A stretch of 64,000 nucleotides of DNA, from contig JAYEVF010000033.1 of NCBI GenBank assembly GCA_036346355.1, positions 372,001-436,000 on the forward strand, in the 5' to 3' direction. Position numbers and translations under genes: made by a program. Shown here one piece after another: positions 46,055 through 56,397 of this stretch. Positions within the stretch are counted from its first letter, which is position 1, and each line of letters begins with the position of its first letter. Under the pieces are notes generated by a model. The model was not told where the DNA came from and did no database searches. It worked only from the letters and a program-made list of their open reading frames with translations. Origin of the DNA: Rhipidocladum racemiflorum (lineage: Eukaryota > Streptophyta > Magnoliopsida > Poales > Poaceae).

Positions 46055-46235
46055 ATTTGCTTTACAGGTGAGCCTCGGGGTTAAGTTTGAAATCTGGCCC
46101 GTCTACTGCCAACGCCACATCCCAGCAGCGCTGCCAGCGAATTATATATAATCATGTGATTGCCTAGTGTAACAGACAAACGGGAAGACGATTAAGACAA
46201 CGGATGCACATGATTGCCTAGTGTAACAAACGTTG
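46055..46235. repeat. Dispersed repeat unit R (part a), copy H4
   Basis: TTGCTTTACAGGTGAGCCTC, GCCACATCCCAGCAGCG and GATTGCCTAGTGTAAC match 16056-16165. GATTGCCTAGTGTAAC is present twice (46158 and 46213). Lacks the CACTA insertion seen at 48471. Nothing recognisable in 46236-46908. Confidence 0.7.
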
Positions 46236-46911
46236 TAATAAATATGTATCAGCCTATGCCTACGGTCCATTACATTATTTAATTATAAGTTTGCTTACCG
46301 AGGAGACAATAAGATAAGGTGGAAACTTTGTTGTCGACTACATAACACGATGGTTACAAGCTCAAGTCAACAAGGAGTACATACATGTCGTGTACAGATG
46401 TGAGTGCTTTATTCAATACTTTACTTGTAAACCAATGCTTCCATACACATTCTAAACCTAGGAGGGATGTCTTCATGACGCGTGACATGTACATTACATT
46501 GAGTTGTCTTGGTCATCCTAGTAAGAAATAATATGGTTTACTACATTGATTCCATATTGAGGAGTAAACACAACTTTCAATCTGTGCAAGATGTACTTAA
46601 TAGGTAAACATGTTTTTCTTGTTGATTGCAATTGTCTTCCATCTACTTTTCAAATACTTAAAAATTATCTTTATGGAATTAATGTACGTAGGATTTTCAA
46701 GAATTATGTCAACCTTAGAGGGAGACACAAAAAAGAGGGGGGCTGCAGTCTACTGCATTGATGGACTTTCATGTACAAACTACAATAATATTTTTTATAC
46801 AAATTAAAAGAATTATCATAATGTCCCTCCAACTGAGGAATATATATTGTACTTTCATAGTGCCATCAGCAGTCAAAAGAACATTCATGTGGTTTCTACG
46901 TGATACACTAG

Positions 46912-47197
46912 GGGTGTGTTTGGTTATCTGCATCATCCTAACTTGTTTCGTATGAGCCATCCAGGCTAGCCTTGGTCTGACTGAGTGGATGCAAGTTAAG
47001 TTGTTTGGTTGCTTGTTTGTGCATCTCATGGGCCTGCATTAGAGAGAAGTCTAATTTCTGTGTTTTCTCCATCCTGTATGAGTGGGTGCAATTGCATCCA
47101 CCTGGCCAGGATGAGCAGGAAACCAAACATGTGTCCAACAGATACAGTTGCATCCACTCATGCGATTCAGACACCATGCAGGCAACCAAACACACCC
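46912..47197. mobile_element. 286-bp MITE, TSD TAG (PIF/Harbinger-type)
   Basis: The ends are GGGTGTGTTTGGTTATCTGC and, reversed from the right, GGGTGTGTTTGGTTGCCTGC. TAG flanks it at 46909-46911 and 47198-47200. A 3-bp duplication and a G-rich start followed by GTTTGG fit Tourist-like MITEs of the PIF/Harbinger superfamily. Confidence 0.85.
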
Positions 47198-47200
47198 TAG

Positions 47201-47690
47201 ATGTACGAACTCATCGATGCTCAACGGTCAGATATACCCGAGGTATGCAACCATAACTGCATTAATTTGTCTACATGCATTTCATTCTTCGTAATTAAAT
47301 TATTCTTCCTAGCGACAGGATGTCAAATTCACCACGCCTAATTTTTCCTTGGACGCTCTCGAGACAGTTCGAGGAGAGCTCGCCACCTTCTTCCTTTGCT
47401 AATGTGATCCATTGCAAAGGCGAGTGACTCGGATAGTCCTTAGAGACATTTATTCATGTACTGTAGATTTATTGCCATGTGATTTTTTTCTAACTGTAAA
47501 TTGTATATATTGTGTAAATGTTTTTCAAGTGTCGATTGTTGCCTTGTCAACTGTGTTGTTAACTGTGTATTGTTAATTCTTGTCTAGTGTTATTTGTATG
47601 TGTTATATGTTTGTATCGTCTGCACTGAGGGCATGGCTAGCATGATTCCTAAGGCTAGTTATAAAATAGAAAAAATATTCAAAAAGTACA
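47201..47690. other. Unassigned intergenic stretch
   Basis: No open frame, terminal repeat or RNA gene was recognised. Confidence 0.4.
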
Positions 47691-48030
47691 AATCATAATG
47701 GTTTTAAGGTAACAACCTTCTATGATTAAGAATAGCAGACGGTTCTTTCATATGAACCATCTGTGATGCTTCCTTGTCATAGATGGCTGGTGTGTAATAA
47801 ACCGTATGTGATATTTACTAGTCACACACAGTTCATTTCTAAGAAATCGTCCGTGATATTTACTTGCTACATATGGTTTGTAGGAAATAAACCGTCTGTG
47901 ATGTTTTTTTATCACAAATGGTCTCAAGATCATTTATGATGATCTCTAATTATTACTGGCTCTTTATTTCATATGTGGTTCAGTAAACGTCTGTAAAGAT
48001 AGTTTTTAAATGTCTGCGACGTGCTTCTGT
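47691..48030. repeat. Subterminal repeat array of a CACTA-type element (no termini)
   Basis: AACCGTCTGTGATG and its variants (AACCATCTGTGATG, AACCGTATGTGAT, AATCGTCCGTGAT) and inverted forms (ATCACAAATGG, AGTCACACACAG) recur five to six times. Such arrays lie just inside CACTA-element ends in grasses. No CACTA terminus was found beside it, so it is a remnant. 48031-48427 holds nothing I recognise. Confidence 0.55.
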
Positions 48031-48470
48031 GGTAAGTCCGAACTTATTTCCAGAAAAATAAAGTTTACTTTTTATGAAATCTTAAATTTTACTTTGTAGC
48101 ATTTGCTTCTAAATTTGTACATATTCCGATAGTAAAGTTTTAGGTCATGATTACCAAGTCAAAATTTGAAATTTGCTAGGCTTGGATTAAGATTTGTACG
48201 TATAACTCCAAACATATTGCTAGTCGATAGCATGTCATGACAAGTTCCATATGGTAATTAGCAATATTCTTCACATCATAGCAAGTCGCGGCCATGGTTC
48301 CAAAATCTGTTTTGGTAGAAAATCCTGCACCTTGGCAGGTAGAATTTCTTATCGGTAACAATTTTTAAACTGGCCAGTTGAACTTGCCAAATGCAAATAT
48401 CAATTTTGAACTTGTCGGTTCCACCGGTAACTTCTTTCTTTGGTTGGGTTTAGAAACAGACAAACGGCAG

Positions 48471-49117
48471 CACTACTACAAAACCGGGCATCACAAGCGG
48501 TTTATTAGAAACGGTTTGATGCGAACCGGTTGTAATGCTCACACCAGAAGTGGTTCGTGGCAACAGGCCGGAGGGGATCTCTAGAAGTGGTTCGTGGCAC
48601 GAACCCCTTCTAAAGCCCCACCTTTAGAAGGGGTTCGTGACACGAACCCCTTCTAAAGATCTTTACAAGCGGTTCGTGCCCCCAACCGCTTCTAAAGCTT
48701 TAGAAGGGGTTCGTATCACGAACCGCTTCTAAAAGGTGAGCTTTAGAAGGGGTTCGTGACACGAACCGCTTCTAAAGACCCCCTTCAGAAGGGGTTCGTG
48801 TCACGAACCGCTTGTAGAAGCCCAGTTTTAGAAATAATAAAAGGAATGCATGTCCTATTCTATCAGAGAGCACGCGTGGGTGGGTTGGCTAGATGGATGA
48901 AGCGGGTCACGAGGATGGAGTGCTGGTCGTGGGTTCGAATCCCATTCCCACGATATTATTGATAGTCTTTTATCGCTTGGTGTCGCACCACCACAAGCGG
49001 TTCTAGCAACCGCTTGTGATACCTTCGGGGTATCACTCGCGGTTGCTTAGAAGCGGTTGTAGAACCGCTTCTGGAAGTGGTTTTGAACCGCTTCTGGAAG
49101 CCATTTCTGCAGTAGTG
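48471..49117. mobile_element. Non-autonomous CACTA element (647 bp), TSD CAG
   Basis: The ends are CACTACTACAAAACCGGG and, reversed from the right, CACTACTGCAGAAATGGC, with CAG at 48468-48470 and 49118-49120. These termini and the 3-bp duplication define the CACTA superfamily. The empty site is present at 16199-16215 (AAATGGCAGGATGATT). The interior is a set of inverted AGAAGGGGTTCGTGACACG / CGTGTCACGAACCCCTTCT modules that can fold into long hairpins, plus a tRNA-like segment. No transposase. Confidence 0.92.
48875..48952 (+). other. tRNA-like segment with A and B boxes inside the CACTA element
   Basis: The 78 bases start CGTGGGT and end TCCCACG, giving six of seven acceptor-stem pairs. GTGGG-TTCGAAT-CCCAT forms a full T-arm and contains a perfect B box (GGTTCGAATCC, 48932-48942). 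GTTGGCTAGATGGA (48884-48897) resembles an A box. I could not fold a standard anticodon arm, so it is not called a functional tRNA; it may be a captured tRNA pseudogene or the head of a SINE. Confidence 0.6.
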
Positions 49118-49649
49118 CAGGTTGATTAAGACAACGGATGCAAATGGTGCACAAATAAAGTTTCAAAACGGTGCACAAATAAAGTTTCAAACACAGTACT
49201 ATATATATAAAAGCGAACAACTCTGCTTTGCCAATCGCGAGGTAAGGTGAAGAGGTACCAACCAGGTTGTACCAAGCTGGTTCAGTAGTCATTTTGGACA
49301 ACACCGCGGGATACTAATACCAGCTGCAAAGCAAACACTGCTTGAACAAATATATCTAACCCATCGGCTGCAGATTAAGATTTCTCCACTCCCTACAAAG
49401 GTGAGATTTCGACACTGCTTAAATCTGTGAAAAAAACAAGCTTATATATTTCTATGCACATGATGCAATTGTAGTACCTCACCTTGCTTCAAAAGCCGCG
49501 AGGCAAATCAAGCCGAGGAGGAGCGAAACAAAGACTTGAAAAGAGAAGTCCTCTCCGAGAAATCCGGTCCCAGATGCAGATATATCACTTGATCATCTTG
49601 CTCAAAATGAAAGAAGATTTCGCTAGGTCATTGCTGGTGGCAAAGCTCG

Positions 49650-50424
49650 GGAACAGAAGCTTCTATAAGGTACTGCAAGATCGAGCAGCGATATGTTAGA
49701 TGGGTGTAATGGCAACGGTAAACTTTTGGCATCGCCCGCACCTTGCTTTCCTTTTTCCCAAGCATGCTTCCTTGCTTGCGGTTGCAGGTAGTGATCGATA
49801 CTGATCGATCTACTCTATGAGCTTTTCGTTTGTTCTTTTCTTCTTTAGAGCAGAGTCTGTCTTTTTTTTTTTAAAAAAAAAAAAAGCATAGATGCAAAGA
49901 GACTATGCTGCACCGTCTTTAAACATCCGAGACTAAATTGGAAAGGCAATCAAATCCTAAGGTGATGAGTCCCCCAAATTGAAATTTTGCCCGGTTGAAA
50001 ATTTTCAAATTCGAGTCGAAATTTCCCAAAATGGAAGTTTCAATTATGCCACAAGCCAGAGTCCTTTTTCTTGTTCCGCTCGACAAAGCGTCAAATTCTT
50101 CAGTCATCAGTGTTTCATCTGCCATTAAGGTTAAAATGATGGACTACCACGACTGGAACGTCATTACCTCTATATTTTTGTCTCTAATGTAAAACTATCT
50201 TTACCAACGTATTAAATCATGATTTTTACGGCTTCACAGCAAGGTCTTAAAAAAGCTACAACAGCTATCACAGAAACTATTCTTCATCATGTTTTTAGTA
50301 TTGAGAAATTTCAAAAATTAAATATGTATATAATATAGGTCACTTCCAACCAAATCACAAAACCATAGTACTTTAAAAGGTATTAATATTATAATAATAA
50401 TATGAGTTAAGTCCGGAAACAACA
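49650..50424. repeat. Repeat unit R (parts b and c), direct copy I
   Basis: It runs from AAGATCGAGCAGCGATATGT through GGTGTAATGGCAACGG, GGTTGCAGGTAGTGATCGAT, GATGCAAAGAGACTATG, GACAAAGCGTCAAATTCTTC and ACCTCTATATTTTTGTC to ATGAGTTAAGTCCGG. It is directly repeated at 51070-52590. Relative to that copy it lacks about 146 bp after the GAGTCC phrase and about 24 bp around the GTGTATAACACCCGG phrase. Confidence 0.85.
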
Positions 50425-50864
50425 TGTTGGTTGATCTCGGCCATGTATGGAATGTTTCCACCCATATCCTGCATGGCAATCACTTTCCTAAAAACCAAAA
50501 CTTCCCTAATCAATCCTTTCCTGATTATAGGCGCTTTCCAAATCTATTGGACTTTGCCCCCGAGCTCCTTAGCGCCATATAAATAGGAAGAGGTGAACCG
50601 TGGGTAAGGTGACGATCTTACACACGTTTTCAACTCTCCTGACACCCTAACCTCTACAGATCCTCACCGGCGCTGGAGGAAACTCGAAGGGCAGTTCAAA
50701 GGCAGTGCGTCAACGTCGGCGTTCACCTCTCTGCATCCTCTATTTCACCAACCGAACAACAAAGGGCTAATGGCTTCTAATGGTTCCGGTCAGTACATCC
50801 TATTTCCGCATTATTTTTGATCGTGACTTAGGCTAGACTAAAACTTAGACTTAGCAATCTAACA
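50425..50864 (+). mobile_element. Copia-type solo LTR (440 bp), TSD CAACA
   Basis: It starts TGTTGGTTGATC and ends AGCAATCTAACA. CAACA is repeated at 50420-50424 and 50865-50869. The other copy of the unit (52588-52600) reads AATCAACAAACATACTAG, the empty site. CCATATAAATAGGAAG at 50575 is a likely TATA element. TGTTGG...TAACA ends and size fit a copia LTR. Confidence 0.9.
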
Positions 50865-50869
50865 CAACA

Positions 50870-51069
50870 AACATGCTAGGACATGTCCTGGTTTAATTGT
50901 TTAGATAACGTTTCATTTACCTTTATCTCCGGATTCTATTCCAATGAGGCTATCTCCCCAAAGAGCTTAGCTAAATGTATTCTTGAGAAAGATGGTTGGT
51001 CAAACTTGGTGGTGGCTATCTCCTGTTTTGATGCGTCAGTTGGCATAATATTGTTCCCTCAACTACAAT
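50870..51069 (+). other. Open stretch between the two repeat copies, unknown
   Basis: A 74-codon frame (50883-51107, ATG start) runs through this segment and ends inside the second repeat copy at TGTTAG. I recognise no domain. It could be an old exon carried by the repeat unit. Confidence 0.3.
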
Positions 51070-52968
51070 CCTCGGACATCTCTAAAGATCGAGTAGCCAT
51101 ATGTTAGATGGGTGTAATGGCAACGGTACAAACTTTTGGCATCGCCCCCACCTTGCTCTACTTTTTCCAAAGCATGCTTCCTTGCTTGCGGTTGCAGGTA
51201 GTGATCGATACTGATCTGCTCTATGAGCTTTTCATTTGTTCTTTTCTCCTTTAGAGCAGAGTCTGTCTTTCCGGTTTTTTTTTTTTAAAAAAAGGCATAG
51301 ATGCAAAGAGACTATGTTGCACCGTCTTTAAACATCCGAGACTAAATTGGAAAGGCAATCAAATCCTAAGGTGATGAGTCCCCCAAATTGAAATTTTGCC
51401 CAGTTGAAAATTTGAAAATTCGTGTTGAAAATTTTCAAATTTCCCAAAATGGAAGTTTCAATTATGCCACAAGCCAAAGTCCTTTCTTGTTCCTTCACAT
51501 CAGCTCCCATTATCCTTAGAAAAAAAAGTCCAGCCTCTTCCTGCGCCATTGCTCTAAAGAGTTACCGTAATATAAATTAGTTTCACCTAGCTTTATCTGT
51601 ACGGTGCCAGCTCATTGAGCTGCACTTTTCATTCGTATCAGCTCGACAAAGCGTCAAATTCTTCGGTCATCAGTGTTTCATCTGCCATTAAGGTTAAACA
51701 TGATGAGCTACTACTAGGGACTGTGTATAACACCCGGCGCAACGTAGCCTGGAACGTCACCTCTATATTTTTTGTCTATAATGTAAAAACTATCTTTTAC
51801 CAAGGTATTAAATCATGATTTTTACGACTTCGTAGCAAGGTTCTAAAAAAGCTATAGCAGCTATCACGGAAACTAGTCTTCATTGTGTTTTTAATATTAA
51901 AAAAATTTAAAATTAAATATGTATATAATATAAATCACTTCCAACCAAATCACAAAACCATGGTACTTTAAAATGTATTAATGTTATAGTAATAATAATA
52001 TATTATAATAATAATATGAGAGCATCTCCAGCAGAGTCCCTAAACCAGCCCCTAAACCGTAAAATAGGAGTGTAGTAAAAAAAACAGATCCAGTAGAGCC
52101 CCAACTCAAGCCCCTAAAATTATAAGGCCCCTAAATTTGCCTCCTCAGTCCCAATTCCCAGGGAGCCCCAACTCAAGCCCCTAAAATTAGGAGGTCTCTA
52201 AATTTGCCTCCTCAACCCCAATTCCCAGTGACACGAGTACAACCCCTATTATTGAAGATAGGGAAATACATAAGGGGCTTCGAAAATTTTATTATGTTTT
52301 GAAAATTTTAAATTTAAATTTGAAATATCATGTTTTTAAATTGTAAATGTTAATATGCTTATGTTTTATGTATTACAAATATTTTTGATTGAATTTTAGT
52401 GGTGTCAAATGAAGATTATACATAGCGGATATGTCAAAATAGGAGAAAAAGTAAAATAGGGGCTGAGATTTAGGGGCTGTTGCTGGACTTGTGCTATGAA
52501 AACAGGGCCCCAAAAAATAGAGAGAGTCCAAAATAGGGACCCTGTTTTAGGAGCCATTGCTGGAGATGCTCTGAGTCAAGTCCGGAATCAACAAACATAC
52601 TAGTACATGTTGAAGACCTAATTGATAACTATATCATAATGTTATTAACAATAAGTAATTAATCACTAAGAAATATGAATGTTGGATCATTGAAAAAGGG
52701 TGAGACGATGTATTTTACTAGGTTTTCTCATATTTCGGGTTATAAGAGATGCATTTGAGACTTTAGTGATGTTGGATTTCAAAACGGGCCTAATGTTTTG
52801 CCTCGTGAGTACCTATATAGCATAGTGGAGCTATCGCTACCTACAAGCTACATCATATAACAGAGCTATCACTAGCTATAGCACCTGAAGCTAATATAGC
52901 AGAATATTGGTCTATAGCTTCACATTTGGGGTCCAAAAAAACCTATAGCACAGCTATAGCCACTACAA
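51070..52968. repeat. Repeat unit R (parts b and c), direct copy II, with MITE inside
   Basis: This copy keeps segments lost from copy I (the region around CACATCAGCTCCCATTATCC and GTGCCAGCTCATTGAGC). The MITE at 52020-52571 interrupts it, then it continues GTCAAGTCCGGAATCAAC. From about 52610 to 52968 I recognise nothing except repeated AGCTATAGC words. Confidence 0.75.
52020..52571. mobile_element. 552-bp MITE, TSD TGA (PIF/Harbinger-type)
   Basis: The ends are GAGCATCTCCAGCAGAGTCC and, reversed from the right, GAGCATCTCCAGCAATGGCT. TGA flanks it at 52017-52019 and 52572-52574, and copy I at 50402-50411 has the undisturbed ATGAGTTAAG. It contains repeated GAGCCCCAACTCAAGCCCCT words. GAGCATCTCCA ends are widespread in grass MITEs. 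Confidence 0.9.
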
Positions 52969-52996
52969 CAAAAGATAATCAGTATGGGAAACCATT

Positions 52997-53185
52997 TTGC
53001 CTGTTGGAGCAAAAGATAATCAGTATGGAAAATGGTCTCCGACGTGGGAAGGGCCGTATAGAATTTATTGGCTAGTCCAAGGTAACTCTTACATTTTGGA
53101 GACATTGGACGGAGTACTGTTCACTAAAGCGATCAACAGGAAATATCTGAAGAGATATTACCCTAGCATATGGGTAGGGTCCTAA
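52997..53185 (+). pseudogene. Ty3/gypsy pol, C-terminal end of integrase (truncated)
   Basis: About 60 codons: KWSPTWEGPYRI, then ETLDG and KYLKRYYPS before a TAA at 53183. This is the usual C-terminal end of plant Ty3/gypsy polyproteins, after the integrase core. The upstream break at 52969-53028 carries a 19-bp duplication. No start codon applies; it is the tail of a lost polyprotein. Confidence 0.8.
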
Positions 53186-53574
53186 GTTTTGTAAAATTGA
53201 CTTGACGCAGTAGAGCAGTTCGCATTAGTCGATTGAAGTGGCTGAATTGACTCAGCGCAGTTGATTACGATTATATGGCTGATGGTGTACATCGTCCTCA
53301 GCAAACAGAGAAACACAAAATAGAATCAAGTAGACAAGCCGATTCAACACTTATGTTTAATACAAACCAGATTTTAGACAACAGTGTCAAATGTAGAGTA
53401 TAGTTCGGTACAATCGGATAGCAGTCAGGAATTCAAATTTTTAAATCAACACCCAGACCCATGAGTGCAACAAGAGCCTTGGCGATGATCTGTTCCGACT
53501 CATAGATGATGTCTTTGTCTTCTTGCTGGGATCCTGGAACATCAACGACTTTGGCCGATTGGACTTGGGCTATG

Positions 53575-54187
53575 TTCATTGTTTCAGTGAGTGAAGTTTT
53601 TTGGCTGCTGAAGCAAAATGTGTTGCTAGCTCTTCAGAATCAGCCATCTAGGTCTTGACTTTAGCCAGGCTCCCCTCCAAGGACTTCTTGGTCCATTCAA
53701 GTTCGGCTAGATTCTTCTTGGCAGTCTTGAACTCCTGAAGGATTTCATCATACTGGAACTTCTTTATTTTAGCATGGGCTACAAGCTGGTCCAGGAGTTT
53801 CTTGTCCTCCTTCTGAGTTGATCGGAGCTTAATCCTATTGTTTACCTCCTGGATAGACTATTTTTTATTGTCTAGGAGGCAAACCTCGAGAAGGGCCGCA
53901 CAAGCCTCCTGGGGGAGATTGGATTTCACTTGGTCCATCAGGTCCCTAATAGGCTGGGAGTTGTCCACAAGGGCAGCCGATGAACTGTGAAGCAGACTCA
54001 AAAGCCGTTGCGATGAGTCCTTGGAGCCCGGAGTAGCCATAACCTGAGCCGATGCGCCCTCTACTTCCTCGATGATCTTGTCGATGTCCATAGGAATATG
54101 GTCTTGCTCCTCCTTGATATCAGAAAAATCAAAGCCCAGCAGGTTTCCGAGAGAGGAGATCAGCTTGATAATGGCTTTGGAAGACAT
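53575..54187 (-). pseudogene. Antisense ORF of the gypsy element, helical C-terminal part
   Basis: From an ATG at 54187 the frame reads 109 codons to a TAG (53858-53860), continues in the same frame as charged, helix-forming sequence (SIQEVNNRIKLR, KKNLAELEWTKKSLEG) to another TAG (53648-53650), and stops at a TGA near 53577. The Leu/Lys/Glu-rich pattern suggests a coiled coil. It is probably the downstream part of the protein that begins at 57898, separated by the LTR insertion. Function is unknown. Confidence 0.55.
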
Positions 54188-54820
54188 CGCCTGAGAGGCA
54201 AGAAGTGGGAGGCCACCAAGCCCTGTGGGTGGTTCAACATCGGCTGGAGGAGTAGGCGGTAGAGGAGAAGATGGTTGCTGCAGAAAGGATTGTTAGTCGT
54301 ATAATCTCGCTAAGAACCTTGGGGAGCAGAGATGAATGGCTACCTGTTCCGCGGCCGGAGCATGAGGAGTACTTTCGGCCGATTCCTCTTAAGCCGATTG
54401 GCTCAGCTTTCCCTTCCTCTTTGCAATCTTTTTGTAGGGGCGGCTTCGCTTTGGCTCTGAAAAGAATATCGGTTTTAAGAACTTGCAAGAGAAAAAAAGT
54501 TGTATGTTATAGCTGATATAGCAAACTAACTTGTCTGTTTCTTCTCCAAATCAGAGAGAGAAGGAGGCTAAAGGCCAAGAGATCCTGATGTGTATCCAAC
54601 CAGTGCATCTTTGCCCGTTGAGCGTGGCCTCTTGCTCGCTTGGCCAGCAGTAGATGGGTCCTCCATGGGTCTCTTGTCGGATATTTTGGTCTAGAATAAT
54701 GAAGAAAAGCCGATTAGAATACAAGCAATGAAATAACGAAGGTTAGAACAAAGATTCTACGTCGGTTGAGTACCTTGACAGTAATTTCGACTAAGCTGGT
54801 TTTAGTATATCCCTGGGACT

Positions 54821-56397
54821 TGTAAGATCGAGGATGAGCCTAGAGGGGGGTGAATAGGCTTTTTCAAATATTCTAGCACTAAAACGCTCTAAACAGCCTT
54901 AAGACAAAAATCACAAAGCTAGCGGAAGCATAAACTAAGTTTTTGACAAATAAGGCCTAAAATATCTAAGCTCTGCTAGTGCATCAACAAAAACAGAACA
55001 AACAGGGGCAGACAAGCAAGTAAAACAAATAAGGAAACTAAAATAGAATGTAAAAAGCAAGAAACACGATGATTTTTCACTGAGGTTCAGAGTAACACTC
55101 CTACATCCCCATTAGAGCACTTCACCAGAAGTATAGCTCCACCAATAGCTATTCACAATAGCTTTGGTATCCACTAGGGTGACTCTTTCACCACTCCGGT
55201 GAGGTGAGTCCCAAACCTCTAACAATCAGTAGTGGCTTTCCACAAACACCTTTGGACAGCTCACACCAAAACTCTCCAAAGCCGTCTAGGAACTCAAAGT
55301 TCCAAGAGTAATAAACTATCCACAAGCTAAAACTCTTGGTTCACTAGCACAACACTGTCTAGACTTAGCTTGGAGCAAGATCACTCCAGAATTTTTGATC
55401 AACAGTGAAATTTAGTCTCTTTGAAGGCTTTTGAGTTCAAGTATGCTAAAATGTCAAAAAGATGCAAAAGTTCTTCCAAATGAATGTCCTGGCACAGCTT
55501 ATACAGCCCTCAAATAGAAAATAACTGTTACATGCATTTACTAGCCGTTGGGAAGTGTCATAATGACAAAATAAATTAATCTAATGTGCCATGGACTTAG
55601 ATTAAAAAGATTTACAATATGATCAATGCATGACGGATCAATTTCAGAAGAAATCCCATTTACGCTGGACTGAAAACACTCGGTTCGTCGTACATATGCC
55701 TTAAGCAATTTTTAGTCTACCGTGAAACAATCAAAGCATCAATTGCGCCAGACTGAAAAAGATAGTCCGGCGTACAAGGGAAACTTATGGGAATTTGTCC
55801 TACGAACCAACTGACTATCAAATAGACTTCCAGAGAGAATCCTATTTGCGTCGGACCGAAAATCTTGATCCGGCGTATACTTGAAGACTAGGTCCGGCGT
55901 GAACGGCACATGCTCAGTTTGATTCTCAACTGAATAAACTCAGTGCGGAACTGAAAAAAGCTGGTCCGACGTAGAAGGCAGTATGCGCTGGATAGAAATT
56001 TTGACTTAACCCAAACTGGTCCGGCGCGAACGGTGTATGCTCGGTATGAGATTGAATGAAGAGTTTTCAATGCCAGACTGAAAAAGTTGGTCTGGTGTGA
56101 ATGGGTTTTTGTCTGACTTAGTGAAGGACTTTGATTTGAAGATGAAGTGACCTTTACTCCAAGTAATCTTGACATATTTGGCCTAAGAACCAAGGTACTT
56201 ACTTGTGTGTAGTCCCTCTTGATAGTACGACTAATCCAAAATAATCCTAGCTACATGGCTTGAATCAACTCCCAAGCCAAAACTAGAAATAAGAGTCCTT
56301 AGCCTTCCTTTACTTCACAAAGGATATATTTCTTGATCATCAACACCAAAACCAATATAAAGCATAGTTAACAAATTGGGGGGCCTAGATGCTTTCA
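54821..56397 (-). mobile_element. LTR (about 1.6 kb), minus strand, inside the gypsy antisense region
   Basis: On the minus strand it starts TGAAAGCATCTAGGCCCCCC at 56397 and ends ATTCACCCCCCTCTAGGC...CTTACA at 54821. Both ends have forms common in grass LTRs, and the end matches the fragment at 12078. No coding domain lies between them. The flanking five bases do not match (GGACT and TAATC), so either a boundary is off or the flank was altered. It carries the iterated GCGCCGGAC-type motif (55650-56110). Confidence 0.65.

Larger units (their letters stand above)
48428..49660. repeat. Dispersed repeat unit R (part a), copy H3
   Basis: The longest copy of the unit. It runs from TAACTTCTTTCTTTGG through GATTAAGACAACGGATGC, CAGTAGTCATTTTGG, AACCCATCGGCTGCAG and CTATGCACATGATGC to CACTTGATCATCTTGC. 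The CACTA element at 48471 interrupts it. It holds the uninterrupted versions of the sites where the SINE (16356) and the copia-type LTR (16584) inserted into copy H2. No product was recognised for the short frame at 49484-49699. Confidence 0.75.

Noticed and set aside
49650..52016. Direct repeats I and II as LTRs of one retrotransposon
   Set aside because: Other partial copies of the unit start and stop at different places, there is no TG...CA boundary or primer-binding site, and the segment between them is only a few hundred bases of unrelated sequence.
52961..52975. CACTACAACAAAAG resembling a CACTA transposon end
   Set aside because: No matching inverted end or 3-bp duplication was found nearby, and the repeat at 53010 better explains part of the sequence.
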